A stretch of DNA of 64,000 bases from Candidatus Woesearchaeota archaeon (lineage in GTDB: Archaea > Nanobdellota > Nanobdellia > Woesearchaeales > GW2011-AR4): positions 124,001 to 188,000 of the forward strand of contig JACPJQ010000007.1 of assembly GCA_016187465.1 (NCBI GenBank), read 5' to 3'. Under the pieces are notes generated by a model, which was not told the origin of the DNA, did no database searches, and worked only from the letters and a program-made list of their open reading frames with translations. Shown in pieces: positions 6,715 to 15,761 of the stretch (positions are counted from its first letter, which is position 1; each line of letters opens with the position of its first letter). The position numbers and the translations under genes were made by a program.

Positions 6715-7656
6715 TCAAACAAATTTTCCTTCTTTCATTATCAAAGCGCCGTCAGCATAAATTGTCGGCTTTTTGATTACAAAATCAACATGGAATGGCA
6801 CATCAACTTTGCCGCCAAAATGCTTGTTGTTGCCGAAGGCTATGTGGCAAGTTCCTGCCACTTTTTCGTCTTCCAGAACATTGCCTGTTATTTTTGCCCT
6901 GTAATTTGTGCCGATGCCAAGCTCTGCAACATTCCTGTATAACTCATTTTTTAGTAATTTTTTGAACTGATTTGCAGTTTTTCCGCCATTCGCACTTGTT
7001 ATAAAGCCGTCCTCAACAGTTATTTTAATATTTTTATCAACTTTCCCCAAACCGCCAACGCTCGCATCCACAATAATTTTGCCATTTGTTTTTCCTTCAA
7101 GTGGGGCAATGAATATCTCACCTCCGGGTAAATTGCCAAAAGCACGCTTTTTATTATATATGGCTCCATCATCACTTATCCATTTTCTATTCTTAATTTC
7201 AAATTCCACTTTTGTACCGAGTTTTGTTGTTATTTTTATATTGGATTTATTTTTCAATTTTGATATTAGTCTTTCATTGATTGTTTTTATTTTATTAAAA
7301 TTAATATTTAATGTCCTTTGCATCGTGTCTTTTGTAATACCAGGCATGCTTGCTATTCTAGCGCCATTTTTGATTGCATTCTCTCTAGCTCTTGTATGAC
7401 TCAAAGATTTTGTTGTTGGCATTAAAATCACATCATGCTTTAGCATTTCATCTGCGATTTTTTGTGGAGGTTCTTCTCCATGAGCTTTTGGTATGGTTGT
7501 TAGAATTATTTTTGAATTTTTAGTAATTTTTAATGAGTTTTTGTATAATGCATCTCCTATTGATTTTAGTTTAGAGTCCGTAACAATAAGGCAGCTTTCA
7601 TTTTTCTTTAGATTCATGCACTGCTTTAGGATTATTTTGCATGATTTATCGAGCAT
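6715..7656 (-). CDS. M29-type aminopeptidase-like protein (short paralogue)
   Basis: Metalloaminopeptidase-like protein of about 313 residues. It shares with the upstream gene and the M29 family the blocks GNLPGGEIFIAPLEG, VAELGIGTN and AGTCHIAFGNN, plus HVDFVI and a C-terminal tail ending in 'G...V'. Those blocks supply acidic and histidine metal ligands. Its N-terminal domain is shorter than in the 592-residue neighbour. I start it at ATG 7656, two bases after the upstream stop, rather than at 7677 inside the upstream gene. Both genes probably act in cytoplasmic peptide turnover. Actual peptidase activity is inferred. Confidence 0.75.
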   Translation of the reverse strand: MLDKSCKIILKQCMNLKKNESCLIVTDSKLKSIGDALYKNSLKITKNSKIILTTIPKAHGEEPPQKIADEMLKHDVILMPTTKSLSHTRARENAIKNGARIASMPGITKDTMQRTLNINFNKIKTINERLISKLKNKSNIKITTKLGTKVEFEIKNRKWISDDGAIYNKKRAFGNLPGGEIFIAPLEGKTNGKIIVDASVGGLGKVDKNIKITVEDGFITSANGGKTANQFKKLLKNELYRNVAELGIGTNYRAKITGNVLEDEKVAGTCHIAFGNNKHFGGKVDVPFHVDFVIKKPTIYADGALIMKEGKFV

Positions 7657-7657
7657 T

Positions 7658-9436
7658 CTAAGCCACAAACTCCCCATCTCTTAATATCCAATGCTTATTC
7701 CCTTTATTATCAATCCCATAAACATCAAGCTTCTGCCTCGGGGCATTGAACACAATATCCATATGGTACTCTGTGCTCCTGTCAGGCTCAAATCCAGAGC
7801 CAAGGGCGATATGCATCATCTTTGCTATTTTTTCGTTGACAATAAGATATTCGCACAACCTCGCCTTTGGATTTGTGTTGATCGCAAATTCCCCTATCCT
7901 CTCAAAGTTCTTCTTTTTCAAATCAATTATTTCCTGCGGCAAACTTTTGTTTTTTTCTGATTCAAGCAGCATTTTCATTGCATCATTTTTCCTTTTATTT
8001 ATTTTCTTAATAATTTCATTTGGGCCGTCTATGATTTTATAAGTGCTGCCGTAGCACTCTACAACAATGGGATTTTTATCATTTAATGCATAGCTCTGGT
8101 CAACGTGAACAACAATATCTCCGACAAATATGCCATGTATGTACTCCGGTGTCACAAAAGCCTCTCCACCGGGAATATTGCCCATGCATCCAGCTTTTAT
8201 CCCAGTCATCTTTAGGTAATCCCTGTTTATTTTTTCCCGCACATCAGTGTCAGAGCGCCTGACCCACCTTCTCGAGCCGTCTTCCTTGACTAATCCGACC
8301 TCAAGTTTTGCTGTATATTTTTCTTTAAGCCTGCCTTCAACATAGATAACGTCGCACTTGTCCATTTTGTCCTTCAATTTTTGGTTTCTGGCCCTTATGT
8401 CGCTCCAGTCCACCAAGTTTGTTTCTATGAATATATCTATTGGAATTGTCTCTGTAAAAGCCACTCTTGCAACTGGGTCCCTCTCGTCATATTTTGTTTG
8501 CGGGTAGAAATCAAGCTTGTAGATAATCTGGCCTGGAGTGAGCCATCTTGTCTTTTTGTTTGGGGAGGGATAGCCGATAATCTCACCAAAAAGGTGCTTG
8601 CCAGGATAACCTTTTGCGCTTATCGAAAATGATAAATCAATTGGCTTTAGCCTGTCAAGATTTAATAGCTTTGAAAGTTTTTTGTATTTTTTAAATATCT
8701 CTTCATCAATCTCCTTTGACAGCTCGCATCCGAGCAAGGTAGCCCTTAAATCCGATATCCTCTCGCTTTTCTCAAGCATGGAAGCTCTGAATGTATAAGC
8801 ATTCATTATCGGCTCTGCTGTTTTTTTTGCAGTCTGCGTCATTGCCCATATTATCGAATAAGAGTCAAGATAGTCTTCCAAAGGATGTCCAATTAAATTC
8901 TGAGCAGGTATCAGCGAAAAGCCAATACCTACTCTCTCACCTTTTTTTAAAGCATAAACATCTCTCCAAAGGATTTCAGCGGTTTTCATTAACTCGTCCA
9001 TTCTGTAATCCTTAAACCATTCTGTATGAAAGGGCAGTTCCAAAGAGCCCGTAAACTTATTTGATTTTGCTTCAAGTACAAATTCAGGTTTTTTGAATAA
9101 TTTTTTAAATTCGCCTTTTGCTTTTTTGTCAACCTCTTCAATAAAATCTGCCAAGGATTCTGTTTTTTCATTTTTTATGCCTTTTTCAAGCTCTTCAAAA
9201 TTATTCCAAACGTCTTTTAACGCTTCCAATCCTTCTGATTTTTTATTTACGCCAATGCAGCTTGCGTCTGCCCCGAGCTCATGCAAAGCCCTTGACAAAG
9301 GAGCGGTGGAATAGAAAGCTTCCTTGTTATTTATGTCAAAAATTATGAAGAAAGTTTTACCTTTTGCTTTCTTGACATGATTCTTGTAGTCTTTTACAGC
9401 GGAACTAAATGATTTTTCTTTGTATTTCATTTTCAA
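7658..9436 (-). CDS. M29-type aminopeptidase, long form
   Basis: A 592-residue protein whose C-terminal half carries M29-like blocks: GNIPGGEAFVTPEY, GEFAINTNPKARLCEYLIVNEKIAKMMHIALG and EYHMDIVF. The Glu and His residues are candidate metal ligands. The N-terminal half (about 1-300) is a larger substrate domain (HPLEDYLDSYSIIWA). It heads a two-gene unit with the shorter paralogue. Placing it next to PAN fits a role in degrading peptides released by the proteasome, though that link is inference from position. Confidence 0.75.
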   Translation of the reverse strand: MKMKYKEKSFSSAVKDYKNHVKKAKGKTFFIIFDINNKEAFYSTAPLSRALHELGADASCIGVNKKSEGLEALKDVWNNFEELEKGIKNEKTESLADFIEEVDKKAKGEFKKLFKKPEFVLEAKSNKFTGSLELPFHTEWFKDYRMDELMKTAEILWRDVYALKKGERVGIGFSLIPAQNLIGHPLEDYLDSYSIIWAMTQTAKKTAEPIMNAYTFRASMLEKSERISDLRATLLGCELSKEIDEEIFKKYKKLSKLLNLDRLKPIDLSFSISAKGYPGKHLFGEIIGYPSPNKKTRWLTPGQIIYKLDFYPQTKYDERDPVARVAFTETIPIDIFIETNLVDWSDIRARNQKLKDKMDKCDVIYVEGRLKEKYTAKLEVGLVKEDGSRRWVRRSDTDVREKINRDYLKMTGIKAGCMGNIPGGEAFVTPEYIHGIFVGDIVVHVDQSYALNDKNPIVVECYGSTYKIIDGPNEIIKKINKRKNDAMKMLLESEKNKSLPQEIIDLKKKNFERIGEFAINTNPKARLCEYLIVNEKIAKMMHIALGSGFEPDRSTEYHMDIVFNAPRQKLDVYGIDNKGNKHWILRDGEFVA

Positions 9437-9463
9437 AGTGAATCTGCAGTTTGCTTTAAAATT

Positions 9464-10678
9464 TTACGTTTTTGAGCTTGATCTTAAATCAGGAACCCTA
9501 AATAAATAAAACAACGAAAACACTATAAAAGCCATTATCATGAAAAGAACAGCATTGTAGCCGTAGCTTACAATAAGCCATCCCCCTATCAAGGGTCCTA
9601 TAATTGCAGCAAGCCTGTTTACAATCTGGGAATACCCGAAAAACTCTCCAATCTTGTCACCTGGGGTCAAAAACACAAACAAAGTTCTTGCATTTGCCAT
9701 CGAGCCTCCGAATGCAATGCTTCCAATCAGGCCCACTATCCAAAATGTGTTGATGTTTCTTGAAGATATAAACACGCCAACTACAAAAATCCAGGTTATT
9801 GTGGAGAAAGCAAGCATATTCTTTGCGCCATACTTGTCAGAAAGCCTTCCTAAAATTAATGCGCCGATGCACGCACCGATAGACTGCCCCATAAAAAGCA
9901 GAATAAACTGCCCAAGCTGCATGCCTATCTCGTTTTGGGCATATAAAAAGAAGAATATGTCAATTGCAGCAAGCGCATTAGAAAACAAGCCGAAATAAGC
10001 TAGAAAGGGTAACATTCCCCTTATCCTGAAAAGCCCTTTTAAAGTATTAAATATCCTGAAAAGCATTTCAGAGCTGCTCATTCTCAGCTTTCTAACCTTT
10101 TCGTCCTTAAAAATAAAGAGCATAGGAATCGAGAAAATAAGGAAAAAAATCGCGATGACCGGGAATACCGCTTTTATGCCTGCAGCAGTCTTTATTGTAT
10201 CAGTTTCAAAAAACTTCAATGTCAAATAAGCTATGAGCATGCTTAGTATAGTTCCAGTGAATCCTGCAGCCATCCCAAATCCCGAAACCTTTCCCATGTC
10301 CTTGTCAGCAGCCAGCAGCGGCAAAATGGTGTTGTATATTGAGAGGCTTATGTTATACAGAATCGTTACAATTCCGGCCAGTACAAGATTCCAGAAGAGA
10401 TTAACCCCAGGAAGAATTGCTATTATCACTATCATAGCAATCGTAGGGACAATGATAAATGGTTTTCTTATATTGGTATTGTCAGAAATTAAACCGATTG
10501 CAGGAATAAGAATACCGAAGAAAAACAGCCCTACGGCAACTGTAAGGCCGAGGTGGAACTCGTTGCCGTGCAGGATTTCTGTCACAAGCAAAGGCCAGAA
10601 GATAGTCACAAATGGCGATGTGAACGCAGTGTTTGCCAAATCATACAGCGCCCATGCAATTATTTTTTTGTTAAACAT
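9464..10678 (-). CDS. MFS transporter, UMF1/Atg22-like
   Basis: Polytopic membrane protein of 404 residues with about 12 hydrophobic segments. The N-terminus WALYDLANTAFTSPFVTIFWPL is the signature of the UMF1 (Atg22-like) branch of the major facilitator superfamily. ILGRLSDKYGAKNML is the MFS loop motif after the first segment of the second half. Fungal relatives export amino acids from vacuoles; archaeal substrates are not known to me. It is the last gene of a leftward run, six bases after the holo-ACP synthase gene. Confidence 0.82.
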   Translation of the reverse strand: MFNKKIIAWALYDLANTAFTSPFVTIFWPLLVTEILHGNEFHLGLTVAVGLFFFGILIPAIGLISDNTNIRKPFIIVPTIAMIVIIAILPGVNLFWNLVLAGIVTILYNISLSIYNTILPLLAADKDMGKVSGFGMAAGFTGTILSMLIAYLTLKFFETDTIKTAAGIKAVFPVIAIFFLIFSIPMLFIFKDEKVRKLRMSSSEMLFRIFNTLKGLFRIRGMLPFLAYFGLFSNALAAIDIFFFLYAQNEIGMQLGQFILLFMGQSIGACIGALILGRLSDKYGAKNMLAFSTITWIFVVGVFISSRNINTFWIVGLIGSIAFGGSMANARTLFVFLTPGDKIGEFFGYSQIVNRLAAIIGPLIGGWLIVSYGYNAVLFMIMAFIVFSLFYLFRVPDLRSSSKT

Positions 10679-10684
10679 CCTGTT

Positions 10685-11053
10685 TCATCCTTTCTTTACT
10701 ACAAAAACAACGATTGCAATGGCATAGCTTCCATCATGGCTTATGCTCAAGTCCGAGCTCAAAACAGCATTTTTTCCCAATTGTTTTTTGTTGATTGACA
10801 GCAAGGGCTTTCCGCTTTTCTCCTTATTTATAATTATGTCATGCCACCTTAAACTGTTAAATGCTTTTTTGCAGCTCTCTTTTGCAGCAAAGAGTCCTGC
10901 AAGAGTCTCGGGTCTTGAATTCCTGATTTCGCTTTCGTAAAATATCTTAAGCAAAGAGCTCTTGTCAGTTTTCCTGAATCTGTCTATCTCAACTATATCG
11001 CAGCCGGTTTTTATATCCATATTCCCGAATAGTGTGTTCTGCTTATTGCTCAT
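10685..11053 (-). CDS. acpS: Holo-[acyl-carrier-protein] synthase (AcpS-like 4'-phosphopantetheinyl transferase)
   Basis: Attaches the 4'-phosphopantetheine arm of CoA to a serine of acyl carrier proteins. Conserved features are TGCDIVEIDRF near the N-terminus (Mg-binding Asp), AAKESCKKAF (Glu and Lys of the active site) and SISHDGSYAIAIVV near the C-terminus. Length (122) is normal. It overlaps the preceding 795-residue gene by four bases. That gene contains its own ACP domain with a target serine, so this enzyme very likely modifies that domain. AcpS is unusual in archaea, which lack a bacterial-type fatty-acid synthase. Confidence 0.9.
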   Translation of the reverse strand: MSNKQNTLFGNMDIKTGCDIVEIDRFRKTDKSSLLKIFYESEIRNSRPETLAGLFAAKESCKKAFNSLRWHDIIINKEKSGKPLLSINKKQLGKNAVLSSDLSISHDGSYAIAIVVFVVKKG

Positions 11054-13437
11054 AAACTTCTTACCTTTTGCTCTATGAGTTTGGTGATGCCATCATAAGT
11101 CATCTTTGACAGCTGCTTGCTGCTAAATTGAATAGGCTTTCCAAAGATCACTGATGTTTTTCCAAATCTTGGGATTGAGCTGCCTCTTGGAAGCACCTCA
11201 AACAGGCCATTTATCCTCACAGGTATGACTTTGGCTTCCATGCCGGCAACTATGTATCCTACGCCAGACTTAAAATCGTGGATATTTCCATCCGGGGTTC
11301 TTTCGCCTTCTGGAAAAAGTATTATGGAAAATCCCCTGTCAATCATTTCTCCGGTAAACTCTAGGCTCGTGCCAGTTCCTATTGCTGCGCCGAATGGGTA
11401 AGCATTGTACGCAAATGAGCTGCAATATCCAAGCAGTTTTCTTAGAATTTTCTGAATTCCTCCGACGCCAATTCCGAATACAACTTCAGGATGGGCTGCA
11501 ACAGCAAAAGGCATTTTTATGCGCCGTGTGATGACTGGAATGTCAAAAGCGCTCTGATGGTTGCTCACTATGATTACAGGCTCTTCGATATTTGCTAAAT
11601 TCTCCAGTCCTTTGTATTCTGTTCTTGTAAAAAATCTTATCAGCGGGAATAGCAGAAATACCTGAAGAGCATGCCTGAAAACTCTGACAAAGGGCATTGT
11701 TGGCCATGCCCTAAACTTGATGCTTGTGATCCTGCTTTCCTTCATCAGTTTTTCTATGTCCAGAGCAGTTGTGTTTTTGTCTATTCTTGTTTCATCAATC
11801 TCAACATCAAATTGCTTTTCAAGCTCTGAAATCATCTCGACTCTTTTAAGAGAGTCCATGCCAAGCTCGACCAGCTTGGAATTTTGCTTTATTTCTTTGC
11901 CTGGATCCAATACTTGGTGTATCAGCCCATAAACTTTATTTTCATAAGCATATTTTTTATGCCTGTCGGTTTTGTCAAGCTCCTGCTGCAAAATAAATCT
12001 TTTGACTTTGCCAGTAGGCGTTTTTGGAAACTGCATATCGCGCCATACTGAGCAGCCTGCTATTGTCTGGTGGCTAAGCAGCCTTGCATTTGCCTCTTTT
12101 ATCACATCCTCGCATTTGATCTTTCCCTCCAATATCAAAACTGCATGTATTTTGTTGTTTCTTTGGATGGCGCAGCTCTCTTTCACGCCTTTTATCGAGT
12201 TAAGAACAGACTCTATATCAACCGGATATGCCTTCAGACCGCTTGATGTGATGATAATATCCTTTTTCCTCTCCTTTATGTAAAGGTAGCCGTTTTTTAT
12301 GTATCCTACATCTCCTGTCTTAAACCACCAGTTTTCAAAAGAGCTTATTGTTTTTTCCCTGTTTTTGTAGTAGCCGCTTGTTATGTTATCTCCTTTAACA
12401 AGAATTTCACCATCTTCGCCGAGCTTAACATTAACACATTGCGCAATTTTCCCTACGCTTCCTGCTTTTGATGCAAACGGCGTGTTCAATGAGATTACAG
12501 AAGAGGTTTCTGTCATGCCGTAGCCGTTCAGCACCATTATCATTTTTCTTTTCCACCATTTCTCAAGATCTATGTCAAGAGACGCCCCTCCGACCCCTAT
12601 AAGCCTGAACTGGATTCCTAAGCTGCACGGCACGCATTTCCCTTCCAAATCATTTTTTACAGCAGCGAGCATTCCGGGGACAAAAATAGCGGCGTTAATT
12701 CTTTTGTTTCTTATAAAGGCAATGAGCTTCTTTGGCCGGATTGAATCAATAAAATAGATCCCATATCCATAATAAACAGGCAAGAGTATACCCATAATCT
12801 GGGAAAAAACATGGCTTAAAGGAAGGACATTCAAAAATTTCAAGTGAATCCTTAGTTTTAAGGCGTCTGTCGCAGCCTGAAGCGCTGTAAGGATATTTTT
12901 ATGCGTTAATACAACTCCTTTTGGATCTCCTGTTGTTCCTGAAGTGTATTGTATTTCCAGCGGATCTTCTGGATTTGCATTGTCGATTGGAACATTGCCT
13001 GTCTTAAACTCTTTTAGCTTGTCATCAAGCTCTTCAAGGTAAAAAGATTTAATTTTTGCTCCAGCGGGAAGATTTATCGAGATGCTTTGAAAGACTGCCT
13101 TTGCCTCTACCTGCCTGCATATTTTTTGAAGAAGGGTTTTATCTGTGAGCGCATCCAAAGGCACTGCAGTTATGTTTGACAGGATGCACGCAAAATAAAT
13201 TGTTACCCATTCAATTGAGCTATTGCCGAGTATTATGACTTTGTCGGCTTTTTTAATGCTGTATCTTTTAAGCATCATCCTTGCGGCATTTATTTTCTTG
13301 AGCAATTCCTGGCCATTAATTGATTTTGTCCTATAGCCGGTTTTATGGCTGAAAGAAAGCTTTTTGTTTTTCAGCAATGAAAGATAAACTAATTTTTGGA
13401 TAGAATAAGCATCTTGCACCATACAGATGCAATTCAA
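11050..13437 (-). CDS. Fused acyl-CoA/acyl-ACP synthetase, acyl carrier domain and PlsC-type acyltransferase
   Basis: Three domains in one 795-residue protein. (1) AMP-forming synthetase, about 1-480: YTSGTTGDPKGVVLTH, LNGYGMTETS, FKTGDVGY, PTGKVKRF. (2) Acyl carrier domain, about 490-570: ELGMDSLKRVEMISEL, whose Ser would carry phosphopantetheine. (3) Lysophosphatidate-type acyltransferase, about 600-795: NHQSAFD (HX4D) and FPEGERTPDG. The protein could activate a free fatty acid, load it on its own carrier and pass it to an acceptor. Bacterial Aas has a related logic but a different order and no internal ACP. The start overlaps the M24 peptidase stop by four bases; an ATG at 13422 is an alternative. 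Confidence 0.9.
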   Translation of the reverse strand: MNCICMVQDAYSIQKLVYLSLLKNKKLSFSHKTGYRTKSINGQELLKKINAARMMLKRYSIKKADKVIILGNSSIEWVTIYFACILSNITAVPLDALTDKTLLQKICRQVEAKAVFQSISINLPAGAKIKSFYLEELDDKLKEFKTGNVPIDNANPEDPLEIQYTSGTTGDPKGVVLTHKNILTALQAATDALKLRIHLKFLNVLPLSHVFSQIMGILLPVYYGYGIYFIDSIRPKKLIAFIRNKRINAAIFVPGMLAAVKNDLEGKCVPCSLGIQFRLIGVGGASLDIDLEKWWKRKMIMVLNGYGMTETSSVISLNTPFASKAGSVGKIAQCVNVKLGEDGEILVKGDNITSGYYKNREKTISSFENWWFKTGDVGYIKNGYLYIKERKKDIIITSSGLKAYPVDIESVLNSIKGVKESCAIQRNNKIHAVLILEGKIKCEDVIKEANARLLSHQTIAGCSVWRDMQFPKTPTGKVKRFILQQELDKTDRHKKYAYENKVYGLIHQVLDPGKEIKQNSKLVELGMDSLKRVEMISELEKQFDVEIDETRIDKNTTALDIEKLMKESRITSIKFRAWPTMPFVRVFRHALQVFLLFPLIRFFTRTEYKGLENLANIEEPVIIVSNHQSAFDIPVITRRIKMPFAVAAHPEVVFGIGVGGIQKILRKLLGYCSSFAYNAYPFGAAIGTGTSLEFTGEMIDRGFSIILFPEGERTPDGNIHDFKSGVGYIVAGMEAKVIPVRINGLFEVLPRGSSIPRFGKTSVIFGKPIQFSSKQLSKMTYDGITKLIEQKVRSL

Positions 13438-14507
13438 TTTATGGTTAATAAATCTTTTGATGTCTTTGTTAAAACTATGGGGTTATTTTTGAATAGAATA
13501 GTGTCTTCAATCCTTATCCCGAATTTTCTTGGGATGTAAACCCCGGGCTCGATTGTGAAAACCATGTTGTTTTTTATCCTGTCCTTGGAGTTTAATGTGA
13601 GGTTTGGCATCTCATGTATCTCTACACCAACACCATGGCCAAGCCCATGCGTGAAGTATTTTCGCTTATGACCGAGATTTTTGACTGCAAAATCATATAA
13701 TTCAGAGCATTTTTTGTTGTTTTTTACTTGATTGATTGAGTTATTTTGGATTGAAAGAAGTGTGTTGTATGTTTCTCTTTCTTCCCTATTCGGATTGCCA
13801 ACATAGATTGTTCTGGTTATATCTGAGCAATATCCATTGTACTTCACACCAAAATCCAAAACGCAAAAGCCATTTTTTATTTTCATGTTTAACGGCTCAT
13901 GGTGCGGCATACTTGCATTGCTTCCGGATGCGACAATCGGGCTGAAGGAAAGCTCCAGGCCGAGTTTTTTTGTCTCGTATTCCAGAAAAGCTGCTGCTTC
14001 TGACTCTGTCCTGAAATCCTTGAAATTTCTTATAGCTTTCTGGATTATTTTATCAGCGCAGCTGCAGGATTTTCTCAGAAATTTTATTTCTTTGTCAGTC
14101 TTTATCGTCCTTAACTTAAGGCAGTCCAGCGCTAAGTCGATTGCTTTGGCTTTTTTGAACTGCTTTTTGAAATGCCTGTAGGAATTTAATGTGAAATTGT
14201 TTTTATCGATTGCAATTTTTTTGATTTTTAATTTGTTTTTTTTCATAATTCCGTAAATCGATTCAAAAAATCTCTTCTTTTCCATTGAACATGCTCTTTT
14301 GATCATGGAGTTTTTTGCCCTTTGCAACTCCATATAGGGAGTAATAAGAAATGGCGGTTTTTTGGACGGAATGATCAATGCCCCCAATCCTTTGTACCCG
14401 GAAAAATAAAACATGTTTGGGTTAATTTTTATTGGGTCGGAATTATAGAATAAAGCGGCATCTGCCCCTTTCTTCTGCAAAATTGACTTCAATTCGTTAA
14501 TTTTCAT
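13434..14507 (-). CDS. Xaa-Pro dipeptidase/aminopeptidase (M24)
   Basis: Removes or splits residues next to proline in small peptides. It has the creatinase fold: an N-terminal domain (1-125) and a C-terminal pita-bread domain. Metal ligands are visible: VLDFGVKYNGYCSDITRT (two Asp), HGLGHGVGVEIHE (His), TIEPGVYIP (Glu) and GIRIEDTILF (Glu). The 357-residue length is typical of archaeal PepQ. It is the first gene of a leftward run with the acyl synthetase fusion, AcpS and the MFS transporter, joined by four-base overlaps. The functional reason for that grouping is not clear. Confidence 0.9.
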   Translation of the reverse strand: MKINELKSILQKKGADAALFYNSDPIKINPNMFYFSGYKGLGALIIPSKKPPFLITPYMELQRAKNSMIKRACSMEKKRFFESIYGIMKKNKLKIKKIAIDKNNFTLNSYRHFKKQFKKAKAIDLALDCLKLRTIKTDKEIKFLRKSCSCADKIIQKAIRNFKDFRTESEAAAFLEYETKKLGLELSFSPIVASGSNASMPHHEPLNMKIKNGFCVLDFGVKYNGYCSDITRTIYVGNPNREERETYNTLLSIQNNSINQVKNNKKCSELYDFAVKNLGHKRKYFTHGLGHGVGVEIHEMPNLTLNSKDRIKNNMVFTIEPGVYIPRKFGIRIEDTILFKNNPIVLTKTSKDLLTIN

Positions 14508-14552
14508 TTTAATTCAAAAATCTTATATACCATTTAAAGTTTTTTCTATTTT

Positions 14553-15761
14553 ATGCAAAAATACAGGCTTAAAAACGGAATTACGGTTGTTTTTGAGAGA
14601 AACTCCTCAAAATCTGTTGCTGTTGAAGTTATGTTTAAATTCGGCTCCAATTTTGAGAATAAAAAGACTCTTGGATTGGCGCATTTTCTTGAGCACATGC
14701 TTTTCGAAGGCACAAAAAAAAGGAAGAGCAGCAGGGAGATTGCAAATGAAATAGAGAAATATGGCGGGGAGTTCAATGCCTACACAACAGGCGACAGGAC
14801 TGCCTTCTTCATAAAAATAATCAACAAGAGGTTTGAAACTGCTTTGGACATTTTGTCTGACATGGTTGCCAATCCGCTGTTTGATGAGAAGATACTCGAG
14901 AAGGAAAAGCAAGTGGTGCTGAAAGAGATTAACATGGTCACAGACGATCCAAGGCTCCACCAGTGGATATTGTTCCAAAAAATATTGTTTGACAGGCACC
15001 CTGCAAAAAATCCTACTTACGGCAGCATAGAAACTGTAAAGGCACTTGACAAGGAGCATGTCGCTTCCTATTATTACTCGCATTATATTCCGAACAACAT
15101 GATAATTTCAGTTTCCGGAAATGTCAGCAATGTTGGGAAGATAATTGAAGAATATTTTGGAAAGCTCAAGCCCAGAAAGCTGATTACAAGGCCAATTGTG
15201 AATGAGCCGCCTCAGGCCAAAATCAAAAAATTTGTTGAGAAAAAGAAAACTTTAAACTCTTATATGGTGCTGGGCTACAAGACTGTTTCCAGGCTTCACA
15301 AGGACAGCTATGTTTTTGATATCATAACTGCAATCCTCGGCAGAGGGCAGTCAGGATGGGTTTTTGACGAGATAAGAAACAAGAGGGGGCTGGCTTACCA
15401 GGTTGGAGTCAACAGCGAGATGGAATCTGATTATGGGATGTTTGCAGTTTATACAGGACTTGACAAGAAAAACATAGAGAAGGCAAAAGAGATTATTCTG
15501 CAGCAGTTCAGAAGGCTTGAAACATTAACCAGCAAAGATTTGGAAGAGGCGAAAACCTACATCGAGGGGAATAATGCCCTGCAGACAGAGGACAATCTGC
15601 ATCACGCAGACAATCTCGCTTTCTGGGAGTCGATAAAGGACGCCAAGCTTTTTTATTCTTATTTGCAGAATGTAAAAAAAGTTACATCTGAAGACGTAAA
15701 GAGGATTGCAGGGAAATACCTGAATCAGAATTATACGTTGGTGGTGATTGAGCAGAAATGA
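14553..15761 (+). CDS. M16-family zinc peptidase (processing-protease-like)
   Basis: Insulinase/mitochondrial-processing-peptidase-type protein of 402 residues. The inverted zinc motif HFLEHMLFEGT (HxxEH, near residue 48) is present, with the downstream Glu in the ALDILSDMVANPLFDE / KEINMVTDDP region. The second, inactive M16 domain follows (RGLAYQVGVNSEMESDYG, near 280). It has no signal peptide, so it probably acts in the cytoplasm. It is transcribed divergently from the M24 gene and ends one base before the TyrRS stop (convergent, zero spacing). Confidence 0.9.
   Translation: MQKYRLKNGITVVFERNSSKSVAVEVMFKFGSNFENKKTLGLAHFLEHMLFEGTKKRKSSREIANEIEKYGGEFNAYTTGDRTAFFIKIINKRFETALDILSDMVANPLFDEKILEKEKQVVLKEINMVTDDPRLHQWILFQKILFDRHPAKNPTYGSIETVKALDKEHVASYYYSHYIPNNMIISVSGNVSNVGKIIEEYFGKLKPRKLITRPIVNEPPQAKIKKFVEKKKTLNSYMVLGYKTVSRLHKDSYVFDIITAILGRGQSGWVFDEIRNKRGLAYQVGVNSEMESDYGMFAVYTGLDKKNIEKAKEIILQQFRRLETLTSKDLEEAKTYIEGNNALQTEDNLHHADNLAFWESIKDAKLFYSYLQNVKKVTSEDVKRIAGKYLNQNYTLVVIEQK

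Noticed and set aside
9654..10727. Plus-strand ORFs over 110 codons opposite the MFS gene
   Set aside because: They are antisense to a well-conserved transporter, with no start signals and no recognisable family.
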